Position numbers and translations under genes: made by a program. This document shows positions 35,019 to 43,695 of a stretch of 64,000 bases of DNA, piece after piece. Source of the DNA: Embleya scabrispora DSM 41855 (GTDB lineage: Bacteria; Actinomycetota; Actinomycetes; Streptomycetales; Streptomycetaceae); contig NZ_KB889689.1 in the NCBI RefSeq assembly GCF_000372745.1, forward strand, positions 26,552-90,551, in the 5' to 3' direction. The notes beneath the pieces were generated by a model that was given only the letters and a program-made list of their open reading frames with translations, was not told the origin of the DNA and did no database searches. Positions within the stretch are counted from its first letter, which is position 1. Each line of letters starts with the position of its first letter.

Positions 35019-35786
35019 TTGCTCACCGTGGATTTCTCCCGCTTTCCCCTGGCCCCCGGGGATCGGGTCCTGGACATGGGTTGTGGCGGCGGCCGGCACG
35101 CCTTCGAGGCATACCGGCGCGGCGCCGACGTGGTCGCGCTCGACCGGAACGCGAAGGACATCGCCGAGGTGGACGCGATGTTCGCCTCGATGCTGGCCGC
35201 CGGTGAGGTCCCCGAGGGTGCGCGGGCCGAGGCGCTCGTCGGGGACGCGCTGGCGCTGCCGTTCCCGGACGACAGCTTCGACCGGGTGATCATCTCCGAG
35301 GTGCTCGAACACATCCCGGACGACAAGGGTGTGCTCAACGAGCTGTTCCGGGTGCTCAAGCCCGGCGGCCTGGCCGCGATGACCGTGCCGCGCTACGGGC
35401 CGGAGAAGATCTGCTGGGCCCTGTCGGACGCGTACCACGAGGTCGAGGGCGGGCACATCCGGATCTACAAGGGCGACGAGTTCGAGGCCCGGATCCGCGA
35501 GTCCGGGCTCCGGCCGTACGGGACCCACCACACGCACGCGCTGCACTCGCCGTACTGGTGGATCAAGTGCGCGGTGGGCGTGGACAACGACAAGGCGCTC
35601 CCGGTCCGGGCCTGGCACAAGCTCCTGGTCTGGGACATCATGAAGCGCCCGCTGGCCACCCGCCTCGCGGAGAAGGCACTGGACCCGCTGATCGGCAAGA
35701 GCCTGGTGGTCTACGCGACCAAGCCCCGGCCGCACGGCGACACCGCGGCAGGCTTCGACGGCGACCTCGCGGGAGCGAGCGCATGA
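35019..35786 (+). CDS. class I SAM-dependent methyltransferase
   Basis: The 255-aa Rossmann methyltransferase has motif I VLDMGCGGGRHAFEA, the acidic residue of motif II (VVALDRN), and motif IV/V region FDRVIISEVLEHIPDD (UbiE/BioC-like). The substrate is unknown. The start is TTG 35019 behind ACGGAG, or GTG 35028. The gene lies 65 bp after the glycosyltransferase, and its stop overlaps the next start (ATGA), so the three proteins are made together. Confidence 0.9.
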   Translation: MLTVDFSRFPLAPGDRVLDMGCGGGRHAFEAYRRGADVVALDRNAKDIAEVDAMFASMLAAGEVPEGARAEALVGDALALPFPDDSFDRVIISEVLEHIPDDKGVLNELFRVLKPGGLAAMTVPRYGPEKICWALSDAYHEVEGGHIRIYKGDEFEARIRESGLRPYGTHHTHALHSPYWWIKCAVGVDNDKALPVRAWHKLLVWDIMKRPLATRLAEKALDPLIGKSLVVYATKPRPHGDTAAGFDGDLAGASA

Positions 35787-36916
35787 GCCTCGCGGGCCGC
35801 CGGCGCGGCTCCGAACCCGCGCTGGAATTGCTGGCCCTGGAAGGCGTGTTGACGCTCGATCAGGTGGCCGAGACGATCGACGGGATCGCCGCCGTGCAGC
35901 GGCCGGACGGGTCGATCCCGTGGTTCGTCGGCGGACACCTGGACCCGTGGGACCACACCGAGGCGGCGATGGCGCTCGACGTGGCCGGTCGGCACGACGA
36001 GGCCGGGCGGGCCTATCGCTGGCTGGCGAACCGGCAGGAGTCGGACGGCTCGTGGTACGCGGCCTACGTGGACGGCGTGGTGACCGACCGCAACAAGGAG
36101 GCCAACTTCACGGCCTACCTCGCGGTCGGCCTGTGGCACCACCATCTGCTCACCGGGGACGAGGAGTTCCTGGTCCGGATGTGGCCGAAGCTGCGTGCGG
36201 CGATGAGCTTCATCCTCGATCTCCAGGCGCCCGGCGGGGAGATCCGCTGGAAGCGCGACGAGCACGGGGTTCCGGTACCGGACGCGTTGCTGACCGGGTC
36301 GGCGAGCATGTACCAGGCGCTGCGGTGCGCGCTGGCGATCGCCGAGCACCTCGGCGAGCCGCAGCCGGACTGGGAGTTGGCGGCGGGTCGGTTGGGCCAT
36401 GCGGTGGTGTCGCACCCCGAGCGGTTCCTGGACAAGAACCGCTACTCGATGGACTGGTACTACCCGATCCTGGGCACCGCACTGCGCGGACCCGCGGCGA
36501 ACGAGCGGATCAAGGACGGCTGGGACACCTTCGTGGTGCCGGACCTGGGCGTGCGGTGTGTCTCCGACCGGCCCTGGGTGACCGGTGCGGAGAGCTGTGA
36601 ACTCGCCATCGCGCTTTGGGCGTTGGGCGAGAGCGACCGGGCGGTGGAGATCATCTCGTGGATCCAGCGGCTGCGGCACGAGGATGGTCTGTACTGGACC
36701 GGGTACGTGTTCGAGGACGACGCGATCTGGCCGGTGGAGCGGACCGCGTGGACGGCGGGCGCGATGATCCTGGCCACCGCCGTGCTGGGCGGGGAGCCGG
36801 CCACGACCGCGGTGTTCGGCGGGGCGGCCTCGGCGTTCGAGGGTGACGGGTTGCCGGTCGGACTGGATCCGGCGCAGGTGCGGTGCGGCTCGGAGCTTTG
36901 TGTGGACGGGGTCTGA
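35783..36916 (+). CDS. toroid-fold (prenyltransferase/cyclase-like) protein
   Basis: The 377-aa protein carries alpha/alpha-toroid features (AAVQRPDGSIPWFVGGHLDPWDHTEAAMAL, RWLANRQESDGSWYAA), like squalene-hopene cyclase or prenyltransferase subunits and some glucoamylase-like proteins. It lacks a DxDD motif, a signal peptide or membrane helices, so it is cytosolic. The function is not known. It overlaps the methyltransferase gene by 4 bp. With the glycosyltransferase and methyltransferase it may build or modify a glycosylated lipid; this is inference from context only. Confidence 0.78.
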   Translation: MSLAGRRRGSEPALELLALEGVLTLDQVAETIDGIAAVQRPDGSIPWFVGGHLDPWDHTEAAMALDVAGRHDEAGRAYRWLANRQESDGSWYAAYVDGVVTDRNKEANFTAYLAVGLWHHHLLTGDEEFLVRMWPKLRAAMSFILDLQAPGGEIRWKRDEHGVPVPDALLTGSASMYQALRCALAIAEHLGEPQPDWELAAGRLGHAVVSHPERFLDKNRYSMDWYYPILGTALRGPAANERIKDGWDTFVVPDLGVRCVSDRPWVTGAESCELAIALWALGESDRAVEIISWIQRLRHEDGLYWTGYVFEDDAIWPVERTAWTAGAMILATAVLGGEPATTAVFGGAASAFEGDGLPVGLDPAQVRCGSELCVDGV

Positions 36917-37055
36917 GCCGGGTTCGCAATCGCCGGACGGGCTTGTTCCGGAGCGCCGGACGGGCCGAGGGTCGATCGCCTCGGTTGTCGGTGCAGGTCG
37001 TGGCGGCAATAGGGTTCGCGTGGGGGGCTGGGCGACTCGCGTGACGAGGGTGGGC

Positions 37056-38897
37056 ATGGCGGCTGGGTTGGAGCCGGGGAACCGGATAGGTCCCTACACG
37101 GTGGTGGGATTGCTGGGCGCCGGCAGCCCCGGTTGGGTGTATCTCGCGAGGACCGGTGCCGGGCGGCCGATGGCCGTGCGGATGTTGTACGGCGAGCAGC
37201 ACGGCGTCAAGCGCGCCCACAAGGTGCGCGGGCCCGGCGTGATCGAGGTGGTCTCCGCCGGTGGCGCGACCCGCAATCCGTGGGTGGCCTCGGTGTACGT
37301 GCCCGCGCCGTCGCTCGCGGACCTGGTGATCTCGTGCGGGCCGCTGCCGCCGGATGCGGTGCGGTGGCTCGCCGCCGGGATCGCCGAGGGGCTGGTGACG
37401 ATTCATCAGGCGTCGCTGGTGCACGGTGATCTGCGACCCGCGCAGATCGTGGTGGCCTCGGACGGGCCGAGGGTGACCGGATTCGGGATCGAGGGCGCGG
37501 GCAGTCCGCTCGCCGCGCCCGGATACCTCGCGCCGGAGCAGGCCCGCGGCGAGGAGCCGGGGCCGGCGTCCGACGTCTACGCGCTCGGCGCGCTGTTGTG
37601 CTTCGCGGCGACCGGACGACCGCCGCACTCGGGGGCGAACGAGGCGGCGATCCGCCGGAGCGTGGCCGCGGGTGAGCCGGAACTGGGCGATGTGCCCGAT
37701 GAGTTGCTCGAGCTGATCCGCTCCTGTCTGGCCCGGGACCCGCAGGACCGGCCGACGCCGCGCGCGCTGCTGGAACAGACGGCCGCGGATTCGGCGGATC
37801 GTCCGGGGGCGTACGGCGCCGCCTCCTGGTTGCCGGGGGCCGCGTTGGAGCTGATCGACGCGTACCACCGGCGCGGGCGCCTGGTCGGTGATCCGCCCAC
37901 CGTGCCGCTCGCCGATCGACTGGACAACCCGGCGAAGGGCGGTTCGGCGCACGGCGGTTCGGTCGGCGACAAGGTCGGTCCGGTCAAGCCGACGGGGCCG
38001 GCGAAGGAGGTCGAGCCGGTTGCGGCGGATGTGGCCCGGCAGCCGGACGCGGCCGAACCGGCGAAGGCCGAGGCGGACCCGGTCGAGCCGGCGAAGCTCG
38101 GCAAGGGCCCGGCCGAGTCGGTCGCGGCCGCCCCCGCCGCGGAGCCGTCGGCCGCCGCCGAGACGATGCAGCTCGCGCGGATCGTCGAGGCGATGGTGCC
38201 GCGCATCGACGACAGCGACGACCGGCAGGACGCGTACGACCTGCCCGCTCCGCCCGAGCCGAACCAGGGTGGTGGGGCCGGTTGGTTGCTGGTCGCCGCG
38301 CTCGTGGTGATCGCTTTGGTGGGCGGCCTGTTCGGGGGTGTCGCCTACGAGCGTGGGCGCGAGGACCGGGATCGGGGCAAGGCGGATGCCGCCGACACCC
38401 GTGCGTCCGGCTCGGCCGCCGACCCGATCGCGGCCTTCGTGGCGAGCGCACAGGTGGGCGGCTGTGTGGACTTCGCGAGCGACGGCACGCCGGGGTGGCG
38501 GCCCGCCGCGTTCCGCACGTTGCCCTGTGAGGACCCGGCGGCGCGGCAGCGGGTGTTGGCGTACACTTCGGCCGGTGCCGGTACACCGGACTGCATGAGC
38601 ACCGACGGGCGCAGTCGCTGGCCGGTGACCCCGGGCGTCGCCGCGCTGTGCGTGGAGCGGATCTTCCACCCGGGCGAGTGTGTGCCGGCGGAGACGCGCG
38701 ACGGCCGGCAGTGGGCCTTCCTGGCCTCGCTGGTGCCGTGCGAGGGCCCGCTCCCGCAGGATCGCCCGGCCCGGCTGCGGATCGACGAGGTGCACCCGCT
38801 GGCCGCCACGAACGCGACCAGTTGCCCGGGCCGTTCCCCGGTCTACTACCCGCTTCCCTCGCGCAACCAGGAACTGTGCATGGCCCCGCTTCCGTAG
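37056..38897 (+). CDS. transmembrane pseudokinase with Cys-rich extracytoplasmic domain
   Basis: The N-terminal 270 residues are a kinase fold, but key residues are lost: the ATP lysine is Arg42 (AVRML), HRD reads HGD (123-125), and DFG reads GFG (Gly142). A long Pro/Ala/Lys/Glu linker follows, then one transmembrane helix (about 409-431) and about 180 outer residues with eight or so cysteines. It probably senses or scaffolds rather than phosphorylates, like pseudokinase MviN partners in mycobacteria. ATG 37056 follows GAGGG; upstream GTG codons are possible. It stands alone on its strand. Confidence 0.85.
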   Translation: MAAGLEPGNRIGPYTVVGLLGAGSPGWVYLARTGAGRPMAVRMLYGEQHGVKRAHKVRGPGVIEVVSAGGATRNPWVASVYVPAPSLADLVISCGPLPPDAVRWLAAGIAEGLVTIHQASLVHGDLRPAQIVVASDGPRVTGFGIEGAGSPLAAPGYLAPEQARGEEPGPASDVYALGALLCFAATGRPPHSGANEAAIRRSVAAGEPELGDVPDELLELIRSCLARDPQDRPTPRALLEQTAADSADRPGAYGAASWLPGAALELIDAYHRRGRLVGDPPTVPLADRLDNPAKGGSAHGGSVGDKVGPVKPTGPAKEVEPVAADVARQPDAAEPAKAEADPVEPAKLGKGPAESVAAAPAAEPSAAAETMQLARIVEAMVPRIDDSDDRQDAYDLPAPPEPNQGGGAGWLLVAALVVIALVGGLFGGVAYERGREDRDRGKADAADTRASGSAADPIAAFVASAQVGGCVDFASDGTPGWRPAAFRTLPCEDPAARQRVLAYTSAGAGTPDCMSTDGRSRWPVTPGVAALCVERIFHPGECVPAETRDGRQWAFLASLVPCEGPLPQDRPARLRIDEVHPLAATNATSCPGRSPVYYPLPSRNQELCMAPLP

Positions 38898-38972
38898 CGG
38901 CGCCCGTACCCCCGGAACCGCCACGACGGCTCGGCCGGGCCGGCGCACGTCGCCCGACCCGGCCGGTGCCGG

Positions 38973-39986
38973 TCAACTCGCGAGCTCGGCCAGCAGTTCG
39001 AGGGCTTCGTGGTTGCGGGTGGTGACGATCATGTCGGTGACGTGCGGGTCCGCGGCCCAGGCGGTGAAGCGCTCGCGGATGCGGGCGGCCGGGCCGACCA
39101 GGGCGATCTCGTCGACGAACGCGCTCGGGACGGCGGCGATCGCCTCGTCCCGCTTGCCGGCCATGAACAACTCCTGGATTCGGTCCGCCTCTTCGGCGTA
39201 GCCGAACCGACGCATCAGGTCCGCGTGGAAGTTCTTGTTCTTCGCGCCCATCCCGCCGACGTAGAAGCCCATCGCCGCCTTGATCGGGTACATCGCCTGC
39301 TCGACGTCGTCGCCGAGGGCCACCTGCACCATCGGCGCGATCCGGAAGCCGGCCGGCTTGTCGCGCAGCGCGTCCGCGTACACGTCGGGCCGGGTCGGCG
39401 CCCAGTGCAGCGGCAACCATCCGTCCGCGATCCGCGTGGTCAGATGTACGTTCTTGGGCCCCTCGGCGCCGAGGAAGATCGGCAGGTCGGTGCGCAGCGG
39501 GTGGGTGATCGACTTGAGCGGCTTGCCGAGCCCGCTGCCGTCCTCGCCCGTGTACGGGTGCCGGGCGTACCGGCCCTCGGCCACCACGGGTCCCTCGCGG
39601 CGCAACACCTGGCGGATCACGTCGACGTATTCGCGGGTGAAGGTCAGCGGGCTCTTCGGGAACGGCCGCCCGTACCAGCCCTCGACCACCTGCGGGCCGG
39701 AGAGCCCCAGGCCCAGGATCATCCGGCCTCCGGAGAGGTGGTCCAGGGTCAGGGCGTGCATCGCGGTCGCGGTGGGCGTACGCGCGGTCATCTGGGTCAC
39801 CGCCGTGCCCAGCTTGATCCGCGAGGTGTGGGCGGCGATCCAGGTCAGCGGCGTGAAGGCGTCCGAACCCCAGGACTCGGCGGTCCACACCGCGTCGAAC
39901 CCGAGCTGCTCGGCCTTTTGCGCCAGCTCGACGAAGCCGGCGGACGGGCCTCGGCCCCAGTACCCGAACGTCAGACCCAGCCTCAT
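38973..39986 (-). CDS. LLM-class F420-dependent oxidoreductase
   Basis: The 337-aa luciferase-like monooxygenase-fold protein begins MRLGLTFGYWGRGPSAGFVELAQKAE. It has features of the F420-dependent group (AVWTAESWGSDAFTPLTWIAAHT, LGLGLSGPQVVEGWYGRPF). It would use reduced deazaflavin F420 for hydride transfer. Mycobacterial relatives with this GYWGRGP-type start occur in lipid or steroid regulons. ATG 39986 has GGAGG 7 nt upstream, and a KstR-like box (40031-40044) lies 45 bp upstream, placed to block transcription. Confidence 0.92.
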   Translation of the reverse strand: MRLGLTFGYWGRGPSAGFVELAQKAEQLGFDAVWTAESWGSDAFTPLTWIAAHTSRIKLGTAVTQMTARTPTATAMHALTLDHLSGGRMILGLGLSGPQVVEGWYGRPFPKSPLTFTREYVDVIRQVLRREGPVVAEGRYARHPYTGEDGSGLGKPLKSITHPLRTDLPIFLGAEGPKNVHLTTRIADGWLPLHWAPTRPDVYADALRDKPAGFRIAPMVQVALGDDVEQAMYPIKAAMGFYVGGMGAKNKNFHADLMRRFGYAEEADRIQELFMAGKRDEAIAAVPSAFVDEIALVGPAARIRERFTAWAADPHVTDMIVTTRNHEALELLAELAS

Positions 39987-40030
39987 GGCGTTACCTCCAC
40001 GGAGTAGCACGGCGAATCGCCTCCGCAGAC

Positions 40031-40044
40031 TAGAACACGTTTTA
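40031..40044. promoter_or_regulatory. KstR-like operator TAGAACACGTTTTA
   Basis: An exact match to TnnAACnnGTTnnA, 45 bp upstream of the F420-type oxidoreductase start, in a relatively A/T-rich stretch. Confidence 0.75.
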
Positions 40045-40137
40045 CTTTCTTGGGAGACCGGCTCCCTCCGGTCCCGTCTCGGTCCCGGCTCGCACCCGTC
40101 TCGGGCCCTGTGTCCGGCACTTCCTCCGGGCACGCGA

Positions 40138-40168
40138 AAGGGCGCCGTCCGGTGTGGACGACGCCCTT
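40138..40168 (-). terminator. hairpin after the first tandem membrane-protein gene
   Basis: AAGGGCG-C-CGTCC (40138-40150) pairs with GGACG-A-CGCCCTT (40156-40168), 12 bp with one mismatch and a 5-nt loop. Confidence 0.6.
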
Positions 40169-40222
40169 CGTGTTGCCGAGTCGCGGTGTCTCGGTACTAC
40201 CGGTTCCTCGGGAGCACCGGTG

Positions 40223-41122
40223 TCACGAGCGCTGAATGCCGATCGTGTTCTGGAGCACGCCGCGCACGTTGTCGACCTCGACCAGCAGGCCGTTGGGGTG
40301 CTCGGCCACCGCCAGGTACCAGACGCCCGTGTTCAGGACGCCCTTCTCCTGGTTGGTGTGCTCGTCCAGCATCGGGCGCGAGTCCGGCACCGAGAACCAG
40401 AACGGCTGGAACGGTGCGTGGGCGCCGCCGGGCGCACCACCCGGGGCGGGCTGCTGCACGCCGCCGGGGCCCTGCGGACCCTGCGGGCCGGGACCGCCGA
40501 AGCCGCCCTGCGGACCCTGCGGTGCCGGGCCGCCGAAGCCGCCCTGCTGCGGGGCGCCGCCGTACGACTGCGGACCCTGGGGGCCGCCCTGGGGACCCTG
40601 CGGGCCGCCGTAGGGCGCGCCGCCGTACTGCTGCTGACCCTGCGGGCCGCCGTACTGACCCTGCGGGGCGGCCGCGGGGCCGGCCGCGCCGAGCAGCGGT
40701 GCCTGGAGGGCGGGCATCACCGTGGTGGCGATCATCGTCGCGACGAGGACGATGACAAGCAGGATGAGGAAGATGCCACCGATCCCCATCTCGATGCCGA
40801 GGTCACTGTCCGCCTGCGAGATCGACCACAGCGCGGAGATCGGCGCCAGGATCGTGAGCGGCAACGCCCACTGACGCGCGGTCAGACCGAGGATCTGCTT
40901 CTCCCGGAGTTGAGGGAGCAGGCCACCGAGGATGAACAGGGCGGCGGCGATGATCGGCGTGAGAACCACGACGAAGACGGTCGGCGCGAGGTGCGAGGAC
41001 CACGCGTTGAAACCTTCGTCCGAATGCGTCGACTTGATGTAGTTGAAGAACGAGAAGATGAAGATGAGCACGGCGGCGACCCCGATGACCGCGTCGCCAC
41101 GCGAAAGCTTTCTGACGTCCAC
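40223..41122 (-). CDS. tandem paralogue 1: four-helix membrane protein with Gly/Gln/Pro linker and conserved C-terminal domain
   Basis: The 299-aa protein begins VRKLSRGDAVIGVAAVLIFIFSFF and has four membrane helices in its first 150 residues. A Gly-Pro-Gln-rich linker (about 160-235, PQGPQGGFGG type) follows, then a C-terminal domain of about 60 residues: FWFSVPDSRPM...GVWYLAV...LLVEVDNVRGVL...GIQRS. It shares this plan with the next two genes. The layout resembles DUF5336-like actinobacterial proteins of unknown function. GTG 41122 has GGAGGAG 5 nt upstream. Confidence 0.85.
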   Translation of the reverse strand: MDVRKLSRGDAVIGVAAVLIFIFSFFNYIKSTHSDEGFNAWSSHLAPTVFVVVLTPIIAAALFILGGLLPQLREKQILGLTARQWALPLTILAPISALWSISQADSDLGIEMGIGGIFLILLVIVLVATMIATTVMPALQAPLLGAAGPAAAPQGQYGGPQGQQQYGGAPYGGPQGPQGGPQGPQSYGGAPQQGGFGGPAPQGPQGGFGGPGPQGPQGPGGVQQPAPGGAPGGAHAPFQPFWFSVPDSRPMLDEHTNQEKGVLNTGVWYLAVAEHPNGLLVEVDNVRGVLQNTIGIQRS

Positions 41123-41302
41123 TAATACTCCTCCCGAGGGGGATGGGCGCCGACAGCGTACGGGGGCGACCCAAGTCGTGCCACCGACGTCGCCCCCGCG
41201 CGTCCTCGGTGCATTGGTCCGGGGACACTGTGCCAGACGAGGGAACGATCTGTACCCCGACCCCACGCGACGCGCCGTATGGGGGCATTTTTTCGAAGAT
41301 GT

Positions 41303-42337
41303 CTATTCGCCCCGCTGAATACCCGTCAGATCAGCCAACACGCCCTGTAGGCCGTCGATATCGATGACGATGCCGCCGTCTCGAACACCCACCGCGAGAT
41401 ACCACACACCGGGGTGCAGGGTGGCCACCGCGTCGCCGGAGTGCTCCAGCGGGTGCAGCGGCCTCGGTTCGGGCACGGCCAGCCAGTACTGCTCGAAGGT
41501 GCCCGGGTCGCCGGATTCCGATGCCGTGGTCCGCGCGTCCAATGCCGCGGGGGCCGGCTCCCGGTCGGGTGCGGCCGGCTCCGGGGCGTCGTCCTGCTTG
41601 AACAGCAGCACCGGCGGCTGGACCGCGGGCGGCTGCATCGGCGGCGTCTGCGGCGGGGGAGTGTTGCCCGACGGCCCGTAGACCGGCGGTGCGACGGGCG
41701 GCGGGATCGGGAAGCCACCGGTGCCGGGCGGGCCGGGCGGGTATCCGCCGGGAGCACCCGGGAAGCCACCACCGGGGTAGCCCTGCCAGTTGTTCTCGCG
41801 CGGGCGCACCAGCGGGGCGTTGAGCCCGCCGATCCGGTCGACCGTCAGCAGCAGCAGCGCCTGGAGCACGGCGAAGCCCGCCAACCCCCACGCGCCCCAG
41901 CCGTGTCCGGCCTCCACGGTCGCCTGTGTGTCGCCGTTGGTGCGGGCGTAGTCCTCGGCGAAGCGCGCCAGCTTCTCGTAGCCGCCGTCCGCGCCGAACA
42001 CGGCCCACACCGCGCTCCACGCCGCCGCGACACCCAGCGCGATGCCCCACTGCCGAAGGGCGAGGCCGCAGAACTGGATCTCGGTCGGCTGCGGCGATCC
42101 GGACCGGAAGGTGTACCGGCCGATCAGCAGCAACACCAGCGAGATCGAGGACAGCAGCACGACGGCGGGCGCCAGCGGCGAGAAGTCACCGATCCACGCC
42201 GAATAGTCCTTGCTTCCCTCGACGACCTGTTTGCCCTTGGCGGTCACCGTGTACCAGGGGAGAAACGAGAAGACCAGAACTCCGATCGCCGCTGTCGCGA
42301 CGATCAGATCACCTCGGGTGACGCCTTTGCGTGGCAT
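41303..42337 (-). CDS. tandem paralogue 2: four-helix membrane protein with Pro-rich linker
   Basis: The 344-aa protein begins MPRKGVTRGDLIVATAAIGVLVFSFLPWY. Its four helices are followed by a long Pro/Gly-rich linker and the shared C-terminal domain: YWLAVPEPRPL...GVWYLAV...GGIVIDIDGLQGVLADLTGIQRGE. The WYLAV...GVL...GIQRGE core is near-identical in all three paralogues and may bind a common partner. ATG 42337 has GGAGG 6 nt upstream. It is 111 bp downstream of paralogue 3 on the same strand. Confidence 0.85.
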   Translation of the reverse strand: MPRKGVTRGDLIVATAAIGVLVFSFLPWYTVTAKGKQVVEGSKDYSAWIGDFSPLAPAVVLLSSISLVLLLIGRYTFRSGSPQPTEIQFCGLALRQWGIALGVAAAWSAVWAVFGADGGYEKLARFAEDYARTNGDTQATVEAGHGWGAWGLAGFAVLQALLLLTVDRIGGLNAPLVRPRENNWQGYPGGGFPGAPGGYPPGPPGTGGFPIPPPVAPPVYGPSGNTPPPQTPPMQPPAVQPPVLLFKQDDAPEPAAPDREPAPAALDARTTASESGDPGTFEQYWLAVPEPRPLHPLEHSGDAVATLHPGVWYLAVGVRDGGIVIDIDGLQGVLADLTGIQRGE

Positions 42338-42448
42338 CGTGCTCCTCCCTGACGGGGCTTTCGTACTGCTCGAAATTGCCGTGCGCCTGCTGGATCCGGT
42401 CCGGTGCCGGTGCGGTCGCCCGCACCGGCACCGGAGCCTGACGTACCG

Positions 42449-43444
42449 TCATTCTCCGCGCTGAATCCCGGAGACGTCGCTCAGGACCCCTCGAACGCCG
42501 TCCACCTCGACCAGGACACCACCCGGGTGCGGGGCGACCGCGAGGTACCACTGGCCGGTCTGCAGTGTGGCCACCGGCTCCTTGGACAGGCCCTCGGTGG
42601 GCGCCAGCGGCCGGGCCTCCGGAACGGCGAACCAGTACTGCGCGAACTCCTGTGTGGCCGGGGCCGGCTGCCCGCCGGCGACCGGTGCGGCGCCGGAACC
42701 GGTGCCGGCACCCGCACCGGTGACGTCCGGCGGCGGCATGTGGGCCGGCACGCCGGCCATCGGTGCGCCGGTGCCGGTACCGGCGCCCGGGACCGGGTAG
42801 GCGGGCGGCGGGTAGGCGCCGGTGGCGTTCGGCAGCGGGTAGCCGGTGCTCGGGTCGACCGGGACCGGGTAGCCGCCCGTACCGTTCGGCGGCGGGTAGC
42901 CCCAGGGCTGCTGCGGGACCGGGCTGAACAGCGGCGCGGCCAGGCTGGGGATGCGATCCCCGATGATCAAAAAGAGCGCCGCGATGAGCCCGGCCACCAT
43001 CATCAGCCACGCGAAGACGGTGGGTCCCGCGTCGACCGAGTCCGAATCCTCGAAGATCTCGCCGATCACGCCGCCCACCCCGAACGGGGCGAAGAAGCCG
43101 CTGATCGCGCCGGTGACACTGAACGCGATCGCCCACTGACGCGGTGCCAGACCGAGCACCTGCCTGTCCGGCTGAGCCACGAAGCGGCCGATCACCAGGA
43201 GCAGTGCGGCCAGCAGCGGCACCAGCACCACGGCTGGCATCAACGGGTAGAAGTTGACCGTCCAGGCGTTCCAGCCCTTCGTCCGGCTGCGGTCGCTGCC
43301 GAACGGGTTGTCACTGTCGTCGCTGCCACTGCTGCGGTCGAAGGCCGCGCTGACTTCGTAGTATTTGAAGAACGAGAAGATGAAGATCAGGACGATCGCG
43401 AGAATGACGATCGCATCGCCCCTCGTGATCCCTTTCCGGTTCAA
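42449..43444 (-). CDS. tandem paralogue 3: four-helix membrane protein with Pro/Gly/Ala linker
   Basis: The 331-aa protein begins with NRKGITRGDAIVILAIVLIFIFSFF and has four helices, one long polar loop (DRSSGSDDSDNPFGSDRSR) after helix 1, a Pro/Gly/Ala linker and the shared C-terminal domain (YWFAVPEARPL...GQWYLAV...GGVLVEVDGVRGVL). The start is TTG 43444, with AAGGAG 5 nt upstream. It is probably the first gene of the triplet. The amidase gene upstream ends 240 bp away behind a hairpin. Confidence 0.85.
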   Translation of the reverse strand: MNRKGITRGDAIVILAIVLIFIFSFFKYYEVSAAFDRSSGSDDSDNPFGSDRSRTKGWNAWTVNFYPLMPAVVLVPLLAALLLVIGRFVAQPDRQVLGLAPRQWAIAFSVTGAISGFFAPFGVGGVIGEIFEDSDSVDAGPTVFAWLMMVAGLIAALFLIIGDRIPSLAAPLFSPVPQQPWGYPPPNGTGGYPVPVDPSTGYPLPNATGAYPPPAYPVPGAGTGTGAPMAGVPAHMPPPDVTGAGAGTGSGAAPVAGGQPAPATQEFAQYWFAVPEARPLAPTEGLSKEPVATLQTGQWYLAVAPHPGGVLVEVDGVRGVLSDVSGIQRGE

Positions 43445-43663
43445 CGTTTCTCCTTAACAGGTACGGAGGGGACGTGACGTCGACGGCACGGGGCGCGCCG
43501 GACGACGTGCGGTGCGTGGACGGCTCGCGCCGGGCCCGATCGTGCGGCTCACGGCGATCGGTGGCCCGACCCGGAACCGTCCGGTGGTGCATGGCGCGCG
43601 TGGACGCCGCGAACCGGGGACCGTCACCGGCGCGTGCGCGACGAGGACGGTCGGAAAGACCCT

Positions 43664-43695
43664 AGGGGACGGCCGACCCGCGGCTCACGTCCCCT
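43664..43695 (-). terminator. hairpin at the end of the amidase gene
   Basis: AGGGGACG (43664-43671) pairs with CGTCCCCT (43688-43695); the right arm covers the last codons before the stop. Confidence 0.5.

Noticed and set aside
36651..38948. A 765-codon minus-strand frame over the pseudokinase gene
   Set aside because: Same codon-bias shadow effect; the plus-strand gene has clear kinase-fold motifs and a ribosome site.
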